NCBI GenBank assembly: GCA_948144175.1
Contig: CANXME010000420.1
Coordinates: 37,287-101,286, forward strand
DNA length: 64,000 bases
From: Closterium sp. NIES-65
Taxonomy: Eukaryota; Streptophyta; Zygnematophyceae; Desmidiales; Closteriaceae
Reading direction: 5' to 3'
The translations under genes and the position numbers were made by a program. Each line of letters starts with the position of its first letter. The first letter of the stretch is position 1. The notes beneath the pieces were generated by a model that saw only the letters and a program-made list of their open reading frames with translations, was not told where the DNA came from and did no database searches. Positions 10,931 through 22,050 of this stretch are shown here, piece after piece.

Positions 10931-12664
10931 GAGCAGCGCCTCTGACACTGCACTGCCCTTACCCTACTGCTCGCGCTGCTAGTCTACTGCTGTCATGGCT
11001 ACCCCTAGTGTCCTCGCTTTTGACGCTAAGGGTCGGGCCATTGACTTTGACGTCTGGGGAGATGACCTGCAGCTTTTCCTACAGTGCGATAGGGCAGACG
11101 GTCTCTCCCTCTTTGACCTCACCTCTGGTGCCTCTCCTGCCCCTGCTGCTGATGCTGACACCACTATTCGCTCACAGTGGGCCACAAGCGATGCTGCTGC
11201 ACGTCTTGCTGTGCGTCGCCACCTGCCGGGTGGCATGTGGATCTTCAGGGTGAAGCGGCCGCCGGGTTCTCCGCCTGTCTTCAAGGCACGTTACGTGGCT
11301 CGTGGCTTCAGTCAGCGGCAGGGAGTTGACTACTTTCAGACCTTCTCTCCCACCCCGAAGATGACCACTCTTCGGGTACTGCTGCACATAGCTGCTCACC
11401 GCAACTACGAGCTGCACTCTCTTGAATTCAGCACTGCTTTCTTGTAGGGCAGCCTGCACGAGGAGATCTGGCTGCGCCGCCCACCTGGCTTCACTAGGTC
11501 TTTTCCTCCTGGCACCCAGTGGAGCCTCCGGCGGCCAGTCTACGGTCTCCGCCAGGCACCGCGTGAGTGGCACGACACACTGAGGACTACACTTGCGGCT
11601 CTTGGGTTTGCTCCCTCTACTGCTGACCTGTCGTTGTTTCTGCGCAACGACACTTCTTTGCCACCGTTCTACATCCTCGTGTACGTCGACGACTTGGTCT
11701 TTGCCACAGCTGACACTGCTGGACTCGCCCACGTGAAGTCCGAGCTGCAGAAGAGACACACGTGCACAGACCTGGGTGAACTGCGCAGCTACCTTGGCTT
11801 GCAGATCACCCGGGAGAGAGCACAGAGCACCATTACCCTGACTCAATCACACATGGTACAGCAGGTCCTTCAGCGCTTCGGCTTCACGTACTCCTCGCCT
11901 CAGGCCACTCCTCTGCCTACTCGCCACTCGCTCTCAGCTCTGCCTTCGGATGAGTCCGTAGAGCCGAGTGGCCCGTACCCAGAGCTTGTTGGCTGCCTCA
12001 TGTACCTGATGACCTGCACACGACCTGACCTTGCGTACCCTCTTAGCATCTTGGCACGCTATGTTGCTCCTCGGAGACACAGACCAGAGCACATGGCTGC
12101 AGCGAAGATGGTGTTGCGCTACTTCTGCAGTACGTCGGGCATGGGGCTTGTGCTTGGAGGGCAGAGTCCAGTGGTCCTCACTGGGCACGCAGACGCTTCT
12201 TGGGCTGACGACCAGGCTACGCAGCGATCGTCACAGGGTTACACCTTCAGCCTTGGTTCCGGCTCTATTTCGTGGCGGGCTACCCGCTCGTCTTCTGTTC
12301 TCGGCTCAAGTTGTGAGGCTGAGATCTACGCCGGGGCCATGGCTGCACAGGAGCTTCGCTGGCTCACCTACCTGCTGACTGTCCTCGGAGAGCCGCCTCG
12401 TTCTCCTCCAGTGTTGTACGTAGACAACAAGGCCATGCTGGCCTTGTGTCGAGAGCAGATACTGGAGCACAGAACGAAGCACATTGCTCTCCGCTACTTC
12501 CTTGCTTGTGAGCTACAGCAGCGTGGTCAGCTGCGCCTTGCGTACGTGGTCTCTGAGGCCAACACTGCTGATATCTTCACCAAGGCACTTGCGCCTTGTG
12601 ATCATCAGCGCTTCTGTACTCAGCTGGGTCTTGTGCCTACCTTGCCTCACTTGCTCACCCCTTG

Positions 12665-12872
12665 ACCTTTTTTGTACTGTTGCATATATATATACACCTG
12701 CTCTTACTTGTCTAGCCTTATATATATATGTAATCCTGCATGTGAACTGGCCTTGTGGCCTTGAACTTGTGCTCGGAATGTGTGGTGACTTTGTGATCCA
12801 CCCTGAGCTTGCTTTGCTTTGCTTGACTGGTCTTGTGACCCCTTGTTCTCCCCCACTTTGCCTATGGGGGTG
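12665..12872 (+). other. Conserved Copia B 3' untranslated stretch and purine tract
   Basis: After the RNase H end come TATATA runs, then CATGTGAACTGGCCTTGTGG, then GTGATCCACCCTGAGCTTG, then CCCCCACTTTGCC and TATGGGGGTG directly before the 3' LTR. The same order recurs in four other Copia B copies in the window (near 24536-24690 and 46377-46500 on the minus strand, 45790-45922 and 56640-56776 on the plus strand). Confidence 0.75.
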
Positions 12873-12998
12873 TGTAAGATTTATATGACATAGCTACTGT
12901 AGGCTATAGTGGGGTAGTACATATGGGGTACAGCTTTCTAGGGTTTGCACTTGTACCCAACTTTCTCTTAGTCATTTTCATTCTCGTTCAGTTTCTCA
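12873..12998 (+). repeat. 3' LTR of Copia B copy 1
   Basis: 126 bp, differing from 10145-10270 at about two positions. It is preceded by the purine tract TATGGGGGTG. Confidence 0.9.
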
Positions 12999-15122
12999 GG
13001 GGCAGGTAAGGTCGTGGACGATCCCCTTGCCGTCCACGAAGTCGGTGATCTTCTTCCCAAGGAACTCCCCTCCCCGGTTTGAGCGCAGCATCAGCACCAA
13101 CTTCTTCAGCTGCCTCTCCACCAACACCAGCCACTTCTGGAACTCTAGCAGCACATCCGACTTCTTGGCAACCAGCCTCACCGACACGTAGCGGGTCTTG
13201 CGGTCCTTTAGCAGCTAGAAGTACAAGCTGCCATCCTTGGCAGCCATGCGGAGCAGCCCTCACAGGTCGATGTGCACGACAGCGAGCTCGTCGACAGCGT
13301 CAGAGCCTTGGTTGGGGAAGGTGTGCCGCGCCAGCTTCCCGCCGACGCACGACACACACAGTAAGCCGGCACCCGTTGTCGACTTGAGGTCCAGCCCAGT
13401 AGCGACCCCGTGCTTTGCCGAGCTCCGTATGGTGTCCATGCCGACATGCGCAAGTTTTGCATGCATCCTGGCTGGCGTCGACTTTGTCTTACAGACGATC
13501 GCCCGCAGGGCCACAACCTCCGGCGTGGCCGATGTCGACCTCGTTAAGCAGGGACGCAGGTCGGTGCAGAGGACACGCCCGACCTACGTCGTCCGACCGA
13601 GCACCTCTCCTGCTGCCGAGACGAGCAGCATCTCGTCGCGGTCCTCCTGCAGCTTCACGCCGTGCTCCTTCAACTGGCCGAACGACAGCAAGTTTGCCCG
13701 CACACCCAGGACGTACAGCACGTTGGGGATAAGTACTTGCTTCCCGGCCTCCCCTTGCAGGGCGACAGTGCCGCGGCCCTGGACGTTTTGCAGCGCCCCA
13801 TTGAATCCGCGCATGTGCTTGATGGAGCCGCTCGGCTGCAGGTCGACGAAGACTTCCTTTGTCCCAATCAGGTGGTGGGAACAGCCGCTGTCGAGCAGGA
13901 CCACCGCCGGGTTTGCCTGCACAGCTGCCGCCACCGCCTGGAAGTCCTCTCCGGCCTCCAGAGCCAGCGAGACGGTCGGCTCCATGACGCCGACCAGTGA
14001 GCACGACGCTGTCTTGTCGTCCCGCGCCTTGCCGCCAGCAAGGGAGTCGGCTTCCTTCGTCGAGGTCGGCGTGGCCGACTGCTTCTCCTTGCGCGGCTTG
14101 TTTCCTCCACGACAAGGACGACGACTGCCAGACCTCCCACGGCCTTCCTTGGCTTCGTCATCGTCAGAGTCATTGCGGTCGGGGCACTCGAAGGAGAGTT
14201 GGTCGGGGTCGCCACACAGCCAGCATTCCCGACGTCGACCTCCTCCTCCTCGACCGCTGTCCTTGGTCGACTTCTTCTTGTCGACTTCCTTGGCCGGCTT
14301 CCAGCCACTGTTACCACCGCCACCAGACTGCCCGCACTGCCCGGGTCGACCTCCTTGCTTCGCCGGGGCGATGAAGTTCGCCTGCGCCAAGAGCTCCTGG
14401 GACCTCTCTGCCTCCTGCATTACCTCGTCCCACAGGATGTACGAGGTCAATGTGTCCTCGTTGAGCATCGTCCTCGTGCTTAGCGCCATCGACAGCCGCT
14501 TCAGGAGGTTGTAGTTGCTCGACAGTCCCTGCATGACGTGGGTGACGTACGACGCCGTCGAGTACTGCGCGCCGGCCATCCTGATGGTGGCGAGAATTCG
14601 CCGGGCTCGGTTGCAGTAGTCAGTCGCCGGCTCCTCGTCGCCCATACGCAGGTGCATCAGCTGCCCCTCCAGTTGGGCGATCAACAAGTCGTCGGGGACT
14701 TGGTAGGTCGACTTAATGAAGTGCCACGCCTGGTGGCTGGCGTCAAGGTACTCTCGGCACCACTTCAAGGCGATCTGCACGCCCGGCGAGCAGCACCGCG
14801 AAATAACCGTGAAGGTCAACAGCTGCACGGCGCGAAACTCGGCTCGCAAGTTGGGGTCGTCCGGTGTTGCCATGGTTCCTCAAACGAAGCCGATCAGCCC
14901 ATCCATCTCCAGCTGGGGCTCAATAGCTTCCTTCCATGTAAGGATGTCGGGTCGACCAACCAGCGGAGGGGTGACCGAGATCCTGTCCGGCGTAAACTTG
15001 AAGTAGTCGTAGCTCGGCGCAATCCTGCTCGCTGTCACGTGGGTCGCCGACATCGGTGACTGTCCGCTTCGTCGACCTCCGACGCCGCCGTGCAAGGAGC
15101 CTGCAGCCACCGCCGACCGCAT

Positions 15123-15700
15123 CCCTCGCGCCTAATCGCCGCCGACTTCATCGGCGTGTATCATACCACGCTGCCTCGCCGTGCCTCCTGCACTGCTGCC
15201 GACTTGGCCACCACCGGCGTGGACGCCCACGTCGACGCCGCCCTCTGTGTCCACTGGTCGAGGAGACGCAGGTCGAGAAGGGTGCAACGTCGCCCACATG
15301 GTGCAAATGCCAGCCTCCACAACCGCCCAGGGGATCGTTCCGTACTCCTGGGAACCATGGCGTGTCGTTGCGTCCTCTAGCTGTGCTTCCAGGGTCTCCA
15401 TTCCCTTGGCGTCACCTACGCGTACGCTAGTGACTGCACGGTTGCCGGCCTACGAACATCTTAGGAAACTGACCTCTACGTCGACCTGATTGAAAGGTAA
15501 GTCGTGTGCCGTCCACGCTCACCGCACCATGCGGAAATAACTACTACAACAGGAGCTAGACTACGGGCTAGGCACGCATGCTCGTGTCTCGTTTTCCTAG
15601 TGCACACACTGCTTGCGAGATCACGGGGCAATTTGGCAAGATTTTCACTAGAGAAAGTTGACAACAATGGTTGCAATAAAGTTGGCATGGCAAGACTACA
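15123..15700. other. Stretch upstream of Copia C gag, no gene
   Basis: Open frames here are short, overlap on both strands and show no motif. A TGGTATGATAC-like word on the minus strand (about 15160-15170) could be a decayed primer site, but I cannot confirm it without a partner LTR. Confidence 0.35.
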
Positions 15701-16291
15701 TCAGAGGTAGCATTCAGGTCGGTCAACTGCCAGCGCAACATGGTCGACCGCGTTCCAGCACGACTTGGTAGACCCCGCTCCAGCAGTGCAAAGTTGACGG
15801 CGTGCCAACGCTGTAGGTCGACAGGGTGCCAGCGTAGCTCCCACAGTACAGCATTGCACCAGCTTCGCAGGTGATCGCAGATGATTGGCGGGCTAAGCCT
15901 CGTCACCTGCACAGCGCACACACCAAGTCAACATGGCGCTGACGACTGCATCTGATCAGCCACGTTAACCTCGGGATACCACCACCGAGGTCCGACTCGC
16001 CAACTTTGCCTGGGCGACCGTCGCACTCCTCCGCAGAACCTCGTCACCCAGGTAACCTGGTCGACCGGGCAACCACGTCGACCAGCTGCTACCGTATGTG
16101 CTCGTCGACCTCCGAAGTCGACGACCACCTCCAAGTCAACCTCACCAGGTCAACCACACCCCTGGTCGACCAGCTCCAGGTCGACGTCACTCCTGGTTGA
16201 CCAGCTCCATGTCAACCAGCGCAGTTGTCAGCCGATCAACTCCAAGTCGGCGTCACCAGGTTGACGACATGCTAGTCGATGCCCAAGTGCT
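15700..16291. repeat. GTCGAC-rich degenerate repeat, left part
   Basis: GTCGAC appears about nine times in under 600 bp, several times as the palindrome GGTCGACC, within loosely repeated phrases such as CCAGGTCGAC, CTGGTCGACC and AAGTCGGCGTCACC. The pattern resumes at 23147 on the far side of Copia A copy 1, whose GTGCT duplication shows that the two parts were contiguous. It probably belongs to Copia C's LTR or leader. No protein is supported. Confidence 0.7.
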
Positions 16292-17384
16292 TGTTGGTGT
16301 AAGGGCCTAATAAACTCAAGCTATTAAGACTTTATCACACTTAAAACCTCTCCTCGGGGTCACCTCCAAGGGTCCTTGGGTGCCTGGTACAAGACCAGCC
16401 CCTATCCTCGGGTCCGAGTTTGTAGAGAGAGGGATCAAAAGGGACTTAGTCAAAACAGCAAGAGTACCTTGAACGTCGCGCAGCGTATCGTGCAGACCGT
16501 CGATCGGATTAAGCTGAGAATTTCCTATATCGAAGCTCACTCTAAGAGCTTTAAAATAAGCCAAGTTGCCTCGCGAAAAGTTCTGCCATTACGAAGTTAT
16601 GGCTCGGGCAGTGTTAGCCTAGCGTTGGAGTGCTAGCGTACTAGCGTTGACTCGGGTAGCATTCCGCCGTCGCACCGCGTAGAAAAGAAATTCCAGCAAG
16701 GAAGGAATTCGCTTGAATCAATTTTACTATGTTCAGGTACAAACAGAGAAGGAATAAATAGTTCTAGCTAGCAAGGACCTTGGGAATGAACCTGAGAACA
16801 ACCAGGGATGATCCCAAATAATTCCAAGCAACAGAACCAACCTGGCTGGACAAAATAGCAGGTGATAGGTTGGTGAACAACCTCTGGTTCTGTTTTTCCA
16901 ACCTGGGGAAACAACAACCAGGTTCAGGTCCTAAAAACAGAACCTGTTTTGTCTTTCCCCAACCAGCCAAATGCTGGTTCCGCTGGTTTCCCCTGGCCCT
17001 GTAGCATGCAGATACAGACAAACAACATCCAACCTTCACCTAAATTGTACCCCTATAGTGCCTGCCCTGCTACACTATAGTCAACCAAACAAAACAGTAC
17101 AATTTCGAGTTGGATAGAACTGAATCTGCGCAATCAAGTAAGTTGAACCGCAAAGCTTCCATCTTGGGTTCCTTTGCGAGCTCGTCCTTTCTGCTTGTAC
17201 TGTTCATAGCGCATACAATGTTATACCGAAGCGCACATTGTGCGAGTACCTGCAAATGCTTCAAGCGAAAATTGCGAAAGCAAACAAACACACAAACATA
17301 CCATTCACACGCAAATGCATTCGCACACGCATACTCGTACAAACAGACGGCAGGATGTCGTGCAATGTGAATTTGCACCCAACA
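16292..17384 (-). repeat. 3' LTR of Copia A copy 1
   Basis: 1093 bp. Read on the minus strand it starts TGTTGGGTGCAAATTC and ends CTTACACCAACA. It contains a bipartite inverted repeat at 16886-16944 (arms GGTTCTGTTTTT and AACCTGG with their complements). Short open frames inside it recur in all four copies of this LTR simply because the LTRs are repeats. Confidence 0.95.
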
Positions 17385-17399
17385 CACTCCCCCTCAGCC
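17385..17399 (-). other. Polypurine tract of Copia A copy 1
   Basis: The minus strand reads GGCTGAGGGGGAGTG directly before the 3' LTR, the expected plus-strand primer site. It lies only about 27 bases beyond the end of the gag-pol frame. Confidence 0.85.
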
Positions 17400-17426
17400 T
17401 GCCGGCTGCATCCCCATCATTCCATA

Positions 17427-20400
17427 CTAGTTCATGCTCATTCCACTCATGCGCACACAACGCCAATGAGGCTCATCCGCAAGCCTCTTGGTGAGGAAGT
17501 CTGCTGGCTGCTGGTGAGTCTTGATGTAGATCGGATTCACCGTCCCCCTCTTCACCTCCTTACGCAGCCAGTGCCACTTGATACGCATGTGCTTATTCAG
17601 CCCATGAAGCACAGCGTTCCTGGCCATCCCAAGAGCTCCCTTGCTATCACAAAACAGCGGCGTAGCAACCTTTTGCTCCTGGCCAATCTCCTCCAACAGC
17701 CTCCTCAGCCAAATCACCTCCTTCACCCCATGGAACATGGCCATGTACTCTGATTCCACGGAAGAGAGTGCTGTCTCCGTCTGCTTCTTTGACCTCCAAC
17801 TAACCGGTCCTCCCCCAACTACGCAGATGTATCCTCCCACAGATGAGGAATCCTCCTTCTCAGAGGCCCACGTAGCATCAGTAAAGCAAGTGAGAAAAAG
17901 CTTGCCTTCTCCAAGCCTCTCCCCCTTCTCTTTCAGCACCTCAACCCCTTTCTGCTTCACCTGTGCAGATGCGGAGTATTGAACTCCAATGCTTGGGTGA
18001 GAGTTCAGATACTTCACCACACGCTCAGCTGCATCCACTTGCTCCTCTGATGGATTCTGCACTACCCTAGCCAGCTGCCCAACCGAGAAAGAGATGTCGG
18101 GTCTCGTGTGAACTGCTGCATACAAGAGGCTGCCCACCAAGGACTGAAATTGCTGCTGCTCCTCGGCTTCAACCCCTTCATCCTCTGCAGCTTTCACAAG
18201 CTTGAATTCTGCTGGCAGGGGAGTTGCAACCTTGCGCTCATTCTCAATTCCGTACTTCTCCCCAAGCTCCTTGATGAACTTCTCCTGGTGCAGCTTCAAC
18301 CACCTGTGATCCAGATCCCTCTCCACGTGCATCCCGAGGTAGTACTTTACCTCCCCAAGGTTCTTGCACTTGAAGTTCTCCATCAGCTGCTGCTGCACCT
18401 TCTGGATCTCCTTCATGCTGCTGCTAAAGAGAAGAATGTCGTCCACATAGACCAGAAACAGCACCAGCTTCTCCCCCTCCCCCTTGAGAAAGAGGCTCTC
18501 ATCACAGCTGCTGGTCCTGAATCCCATCTCCTCTAAAACAGCTGCCAACTTCTGGTACCAGCAGCGTGGCGCCTGCTTCAAGCCGTAGATGGACTTTTTC
18601 AGCTTGCACACCCTGCCCGTACCATCCTCATACCCAGGCGGCTGCGTCATGAACACCTCCTCCTCTAAAATCCCATTGAGGAATGCCGTTGATATATCCA
18701 TCTGGATAATGAACTTCCCACCAACGGCTGCATCTGCCAACAAGACACGAAGGGTAGGGGGTTTGGCAGTGGGAGCAAAGATCTCATTGAAGTCCCGCTT
18801 CTCCTTCTGCATAAACCCCTTAGCCACCAACCTACTCTTGTAGATGGTGACCTGCCCCTTGTCGTCAGTCTTGATCCTTAGCACCCACTTGCATTGTACC
18901 GCTTTCTTTCCCTCAGGCAGCACCACTAGTTCCCAAGTCCCATTCTCCAGCAGGCTCTGGTACTCAGCATCCCTGGAAGCTAGCCATTTGTCCCTATCTG
19001 GTCCAGCTAATGCCTCCTCCATGCTAGCTGGTTCCTCTGGTGCAGGGGCAAGAAAACAGTACGCAGGCTGATCCTCCTCATCCGGGTCATAGCCATGCGG
19101 TAGAATCAGCAATGCCTCCTCGGTCCCAAGCTGCTGCTCCGCTACATCAGCTCCTGCAGTCAGCTTCTTAGTAGCCATACGGGTACGTCCTGGCCTGGAG
19201 ACGGGTGTCTCCCATCCCTTCATAACAACACCCTTCGGCTTCTTAGTTTTCCCCTGCTGCTGCTCTCCTCCCTCGGATCCAGCAGCTCCACTAGTGCTAC
19301 CGCTAGTCTCCACACCATTGTTTTCACCGGCAGGTGCCTCCTGCACCTTCTCTCCAGCACCACCTTTTGCAGCTGCCTCCTCTCCCTCCTCCCACACACT
19401 AGGAGTCAGGTCCAGCTGCATGGTGATCTGCTCCATCTGCTGGGACACCCTGGCCTCCGGCTGTTTCTCCCAGCTCCCATACATCATGCCCTCAACAAAC
19501 TTCACATCCCTGCTGTCAAACAACACACCCTTGGAAGGTTCCCACAGCAGCCATCCCTTGCTCTCAGCAGCCAGCCCCAAATGGACACACCAGATTGCAC
19601 TCGCCCCCAACTTACTGCGGTAGGTCTTGGGGACGTGGGCGACTGCCATGCAACCGAACACCCTCAGCATGTCCACCGGCGGCTTCCTCCCAAGCCACCT
19701 CTCCAACGGCACCCACGAGTCATCCCCAACCTTTGTGAGTACCCTGTTCCTAGCGACGGTAGCGTGCCGAACAGCATGGGGCCACATCAAGTTGCCCAGC
19801 CCAGATTCTATGAGCAGCGCCCTAGCTGTCTCCAGAATTGTCCGGTTCGCCCGTTCTGCTACACCGTTGGACTGTGGGGTGTAAGCCGTGGTCAGCTCCC
19901 TCTGGATGCCCTGCTTCTTGAGCCAGGCCGTCATCTCAGCTCCAAGGAACTCACCACCCCGATCTGTCCTAATCCGCTTCACCACACACTCCGCTTGCTT
20001 CTCCACGAACGGCAGCCAATCGTCCCGAATCGTGGAGGCGGCGTGATCTTTCTGCTTCAGCGGATACGCCCACATTAGCCTGCTCCAGTCATCCACTATG
20101 GTTAGGAAGTACCGCTCCCCTTTGTGCCCTTGCACCGGCAGCGGCCCCACCAAGTCCATGTGGACCAGCTCCAACGGCTTTTTGCTCCTGCCAGCCACAC
20201 TATGGAAGGGGAAACGGGTGAACTTTGAAAGGAGGCAAATTTCACAGTTATCATCGGGTGGTTGTCCGTTCAGCTTTAAGCCCTTAACGGCTCCATCCTT
20301 CTCCAGCTGCTTCAGCAAAGGCATTGCCACATGCCCCAAACGTCGGTGTGCAGTTGCCCAATCTGTCTCCCCAGATCTGGCCGACACTTTCACACCAACC

Positions 20401-22007
20401 CCTCCAACGGCGTTGCACTCCCCCTGGGATGCAGACCCCTCTCCAGCCTGCCCCCCACCGTGCCACGCCAGCGCCGGCAGCTGCCACATAGATCTGTACA
20501 CGTCCTTGCTCTCGTGCAGATCCCAAAGCACCCGATTGCCCAGCTTCCCCTTATAAGTGCGAGCCCCATCCGTGTTGGTGTTCACCCCAGCCTTGCCAAG
20601 CTTACGGAGGGAGATGAGGTTGGCCTTCAGGTCGGGGACGAGGAGAACGTCGTGCAGCACCACCGGCTTGCCATCCGCTCCCTTAAATGCAGCTCGTCCC
20701 GCACCAGCCACCTTCAACATGTGTCCAGAGGCAGAGCACACCTCATTAATCGGTGCAGCGCGTACGTCGTCCAGCAGGTCCTTGCGCGGCGTCATTGTCC
20801 AAGCAGCGCCTGTGTCCAACACCCAATAGTCCAGGGGGTGCAGCTCTGCTCCAGCCTTAGCAGATGCGTCTCCTTGCTCCCCCTTGTCTCCCATATGGAA
20901 GAATTGGCCCGCGGTGCGCTCCTTCTTCTTCTCCGCACCGCCGTTGCCCTTCGGGTTGTTGTCGGACGAATCAGCGACCATGTTGGCGCCGTTTTTCTGG
21001 TTCCTCCGCGCGCCGCCATCCTGGTGACGATTCTGGGGGGTCCATCCATCGGGTTTCTTATAGCACAAAAACCAGGGGTGCCCTTCCTTCTCACAATACC
21101 AGCAACTCCCTTTCATTTTGCCACCAGCACCCGACTTGCCCCCACGTCCAGATTTCGCACCGCGACCCCAACCGGTACCTCCTTGTTGGTCGTTGGAGTC
21201 GTCGTCCTTCTTTGCACCGCGTCCAGCACCACCGAAGCCACGTCCTTTGCCACGTCGGCTCCCTTGCATCCCATAGCCGCTGCTGCCGTCGTCTCCACCC
21301 CTCAGTTGACGGCGACGGAAGTCCTCCTCTAGAATCTTCGTCCGCACCCACTCGAGCGTCCACAAGCTCTGGTTCTGCGGCAGGCTCAATCCGCTCGTAA
21401 ATTGAAGCCACGATTCCGGCAGCAGCGAGAGCATCTTCAAGCACTTTGTTTGCTCCGGGTAGGTGATTCCCGCGGTCGCCAACTTCGCGTAGAGGTCGCG
21501 CAATTTGTCCAGGACAGGTTGCACCGGCTCTCCCTCGCTCAGGCGCAACGCGGACAGCTCCCTCTCCAGCATCAATGTTGCAACAACGGAGGTCGGGGCG
21601 TGCAGCTCCTTCAACACGGTCCACGCCTTCGGACCGCACTCAACCTCCGGCAGCAGGTGCATGACGTGGTGACGCTGGTTCAGCTCCAAACTCTGCGACA
21701 TCAAGTAGTAGCCAGCCGAGGCGCGCTCGTCCCAATCTTCCTGAAGGGTGGGGTCACTCGGTCTAGGCTCCTCCCCAATCATTAGTTTCAGCAATCCGAT
21801 CTGACGGAAATAAAGTTGCATTTTCCAGGCCCAATCATCATAGCCCTCACCATTGAACTTCTCGACGGTGAAGTTTTTCAGCACATCCTTGATCAGCGAG
21901 CCCTGGCTTGTTCGCGCTCCCCTTGGCGCAGAAACACCAGAATCATGGCTGCCGCTACGATCTTGGGCTGAAGATTCACCAGCTACCGCCGAGGTGTTGC
22001 CCGCCAT
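17427..22007 (-). CDS. Copia A gag-pol polyprotein, 1526 aa
   Basis: A single frame encodes the fused polyprotein of a Ty1/Copia retrotransposon, normally cut by its own protease. Parts in order: gag (UBN2-like, about residues 45-240); a Gly/Lys-rich basic stretch; a CCHC zinc knuckle near residue 301 (CWYCEKEGHPWFLC, C-x2-C-x4-H-x4-C) for RNA binding; aspartic protease near 396 (VLDTGAAWT); GAG-pre-integrase near 560-610 (AHRRLGH ... CEICLLSKF); integrase core from about 615 (HMDLVGP, RTDRGGEF near 685, NGVAERANRTILETAR near 715); an acidic/Gln-rich linker; reverse transcriptase (QMDISTAFLNG, YGLKQAPRCWY, LVYVDDILLF near 1187); RNase H (CFTDATWAS near 1376, VESEYMAM near 1418). The ATG lies 46 bases inside the LTR, just after the PBS. 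The length is usual for intact Copia polyproteins. No separate gag stop is present. How gag is made in excess, for example by splicing as in some Copia elements, cannot be seen. Confidence 0.95.
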   Translation of the reverse strand: MAGNTSAVAGESSAQDRSGSHDSGVSAPRGARTSQGSLIKDVLKNFTVEKFNGEGYDDWAWKMQLYFRQIGLLKLMIGEEPRPSDPTLQEDWDERASAGYYLMSQSLELNQRHHVMHLLPEVECGPKAWTVLKELHAPTSVVATLMLERELSALRLSEGEPVQPVLDKLRDLYAKLATAGITYPEQTKCLKMLSLLPESWLQFTSGLSLPQNQSLWTLEWVRTKILEEDFRRRQLRGGDDGSSGYGMQGSRRGKGRGFGGAGRGAKKDDDSNDQQGGTGWGRGAKSGRGGKSGAGGKMKGSCWYCEKEGHPWFLCYKKPDGWTPQNRHQDGGARRNQKNGANMVADSSDNNPKGNGGAEKKKERTAGQFFHMGDKGEQGDASAKAGAELHPLDYWVLDTGAAWTMTPRKDLLDDVRAAPINEVCSASGHMLKVAGAGRAAFKGADGKPVVLHDVLLVPDLKANLISLRKLGKAGVNTNTDGARTYKGKLGNRVLWDLHESKDVYRSMWQLPALAWHGGGQAGEGSASQGECNAVGGVGVKVSARSGETDWATAHRRLGHVAMPLLKQLEKDGAVKGLKLNGQPPDDNCEICLLSKFTRFPFHSVAGRSKKPLELVHMDLVGPLPVQGHKGERYFLTIVDDWSRLMWAYPLKQKDHAASTIRDDWLPFVEKQAECVVKRIRTDRGGEFLGAEMTAWLKKQGIQRELTTAYTPQSNGVAERANRTILETARALLIESGLGNLMWPHAVRHATVARNRVLTKVGDDSWVPLERWLGRKPPVDMLRVFGCMAVAHVPKTYRSKLGASAIWCVHLGLAAESKGWLLWEPSKGVLFDSRDVKFVEGMMYGSWEKQPEARVSQQMEQITMQLDLTPSVWEEGEEAAAKGGAGEKVQEAPAGENNGVETSGSTSGAAGSEGGEQQQGKTKKPKGVVMKGWETPVSRPGRTRMATKKLTAGADVAEQQLGTEEALLILPHGYDPDEEDQPAYCFLAPAPEEPASMEEALAGPDRDKWLASRDAEYQSLLENGTWELVVLPEGKKAVQCKWVLRIKTDDKGQVTIYKSRLVAKGFMQKEKRDFNEIFAPTAKPPTLRVLLADAAVGGKFIIQMDISTAFLNGILEEEVFMTQPPGYEDGTGRVCKLKKSIYGLKQAPRCWYQKLAAVLEEMGFRTSSCDESLFLKGEGEKLVLFLVYVDDILLFSSSMKEIQKVQQQLMENFKCKNLGEVKYYLGMHVERDLDHRWLKLHQEKFIKELGEKYGIENERKVATPLPAEFKLVKAAEDEGVEAEEQQQFQSLVGSLLYAAVHTRPDISFSVGQLARVVQNPSEEQVDAAERVVKYLNSHPSIGVQYSASAQVKQKGVEVLKEKGERLGEGKLFLTCFTDATWASEKEDSSSVGGYICVVGGGPVSWRSKKQTETALSSVESEYMAMFHGVKEVIWLRRLLEEIGQEQKVATPLFCDSKGALGMARNAVLHGLNKHMRIKWHWLRKEVKRGTVNPIYIKTHQQPADFLTKRLADEPHWRCVRMSGMSMN

Positions 22008-22038
22008 AGCTACCTATATCGAGGATCACTATAACGCA

Positions 22039-22050
22039 GCTCTGATACCA
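22039..22050 (-). other. Primer-binding site of Copia A copy 1
   Basis: The minus strand reads TGGTATCAGAGC, a full 12-base match to the classical initiator-Met primer site of plant LTR elements. It is separated from the LTR by three bases (AGC). Confidence 0.9.

Larger units (their letters stand above)
10145..12998 (+). mobile_element. Copia B copy 1, internally shortened
   Basis: LTRs of 126 bp (10145-10270 and 12873-12998) differ at about two positions. The flanks CGGGC and GGGGC are a 5-bp duplication with one mismatch. A PBS (TGGTATCGAGCAGG) follows the 5' LTR. A GC-rich repeat leader leads to a gag start at about 10995 (MATPSVLAFDAKGRAIDF), then reverse transcriptase (GFSQRQGVDYFQTFSPTPKM, LVYVDDLVF) and RNase H (LTGHADASWADD, CEAEIYAG), then a conserved 3' untranslated stretch and a purine tract. 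At 2.85 kb it is far shorter than the roughly 7-kb copy at 49982, so it is a broken, shortened member. It sits inside the integrase region of Copia C. Confidence 0.9.
8090..16291 (-). mobile_element. Copia family C remnant
   Basis: Reading right to left: gag (about 14250-15120) with a zinc-knuckle-like Cys cluster near 14200-14235, protease (LLDSGCSHH near 13870-13900), GAG-pre-integrase (13260-13520), integrase core (about 12999-13200, continuing at 9900-10144 beyond an inserted Copia B), a charged linker, and reverse transcriptase (about 8090-9000; YGLKQSPLLWY and YVDD motifs) carrying an inserted solo LTR. It is broken, with several breaks, and no clear 3' LTR is seen. The words GTCGAC and GTCGGC are frequent in its coding part and very dense in 15700-16291 and 23147-23519. 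This suggests those stretches, now separated by Copia A copy 1, are its 5' leader or LTR (inference). Confidence 0.8.

Noticed and set aside
15123-15490. Possible small host gene upstream of Copia C gag
   Set aside because: Frames on both strands overlap with no motif; the sequence shares the GTCGAC/GTCGGC word bias of Copia C.
20331-21332. Long plus-strand frame opposite Copia A gag (also at 32422-33876)
   Set aside because: Antisense shadow of the gag-pol frame. It recurs only because the element is repeated, and it has no recognisable domain.
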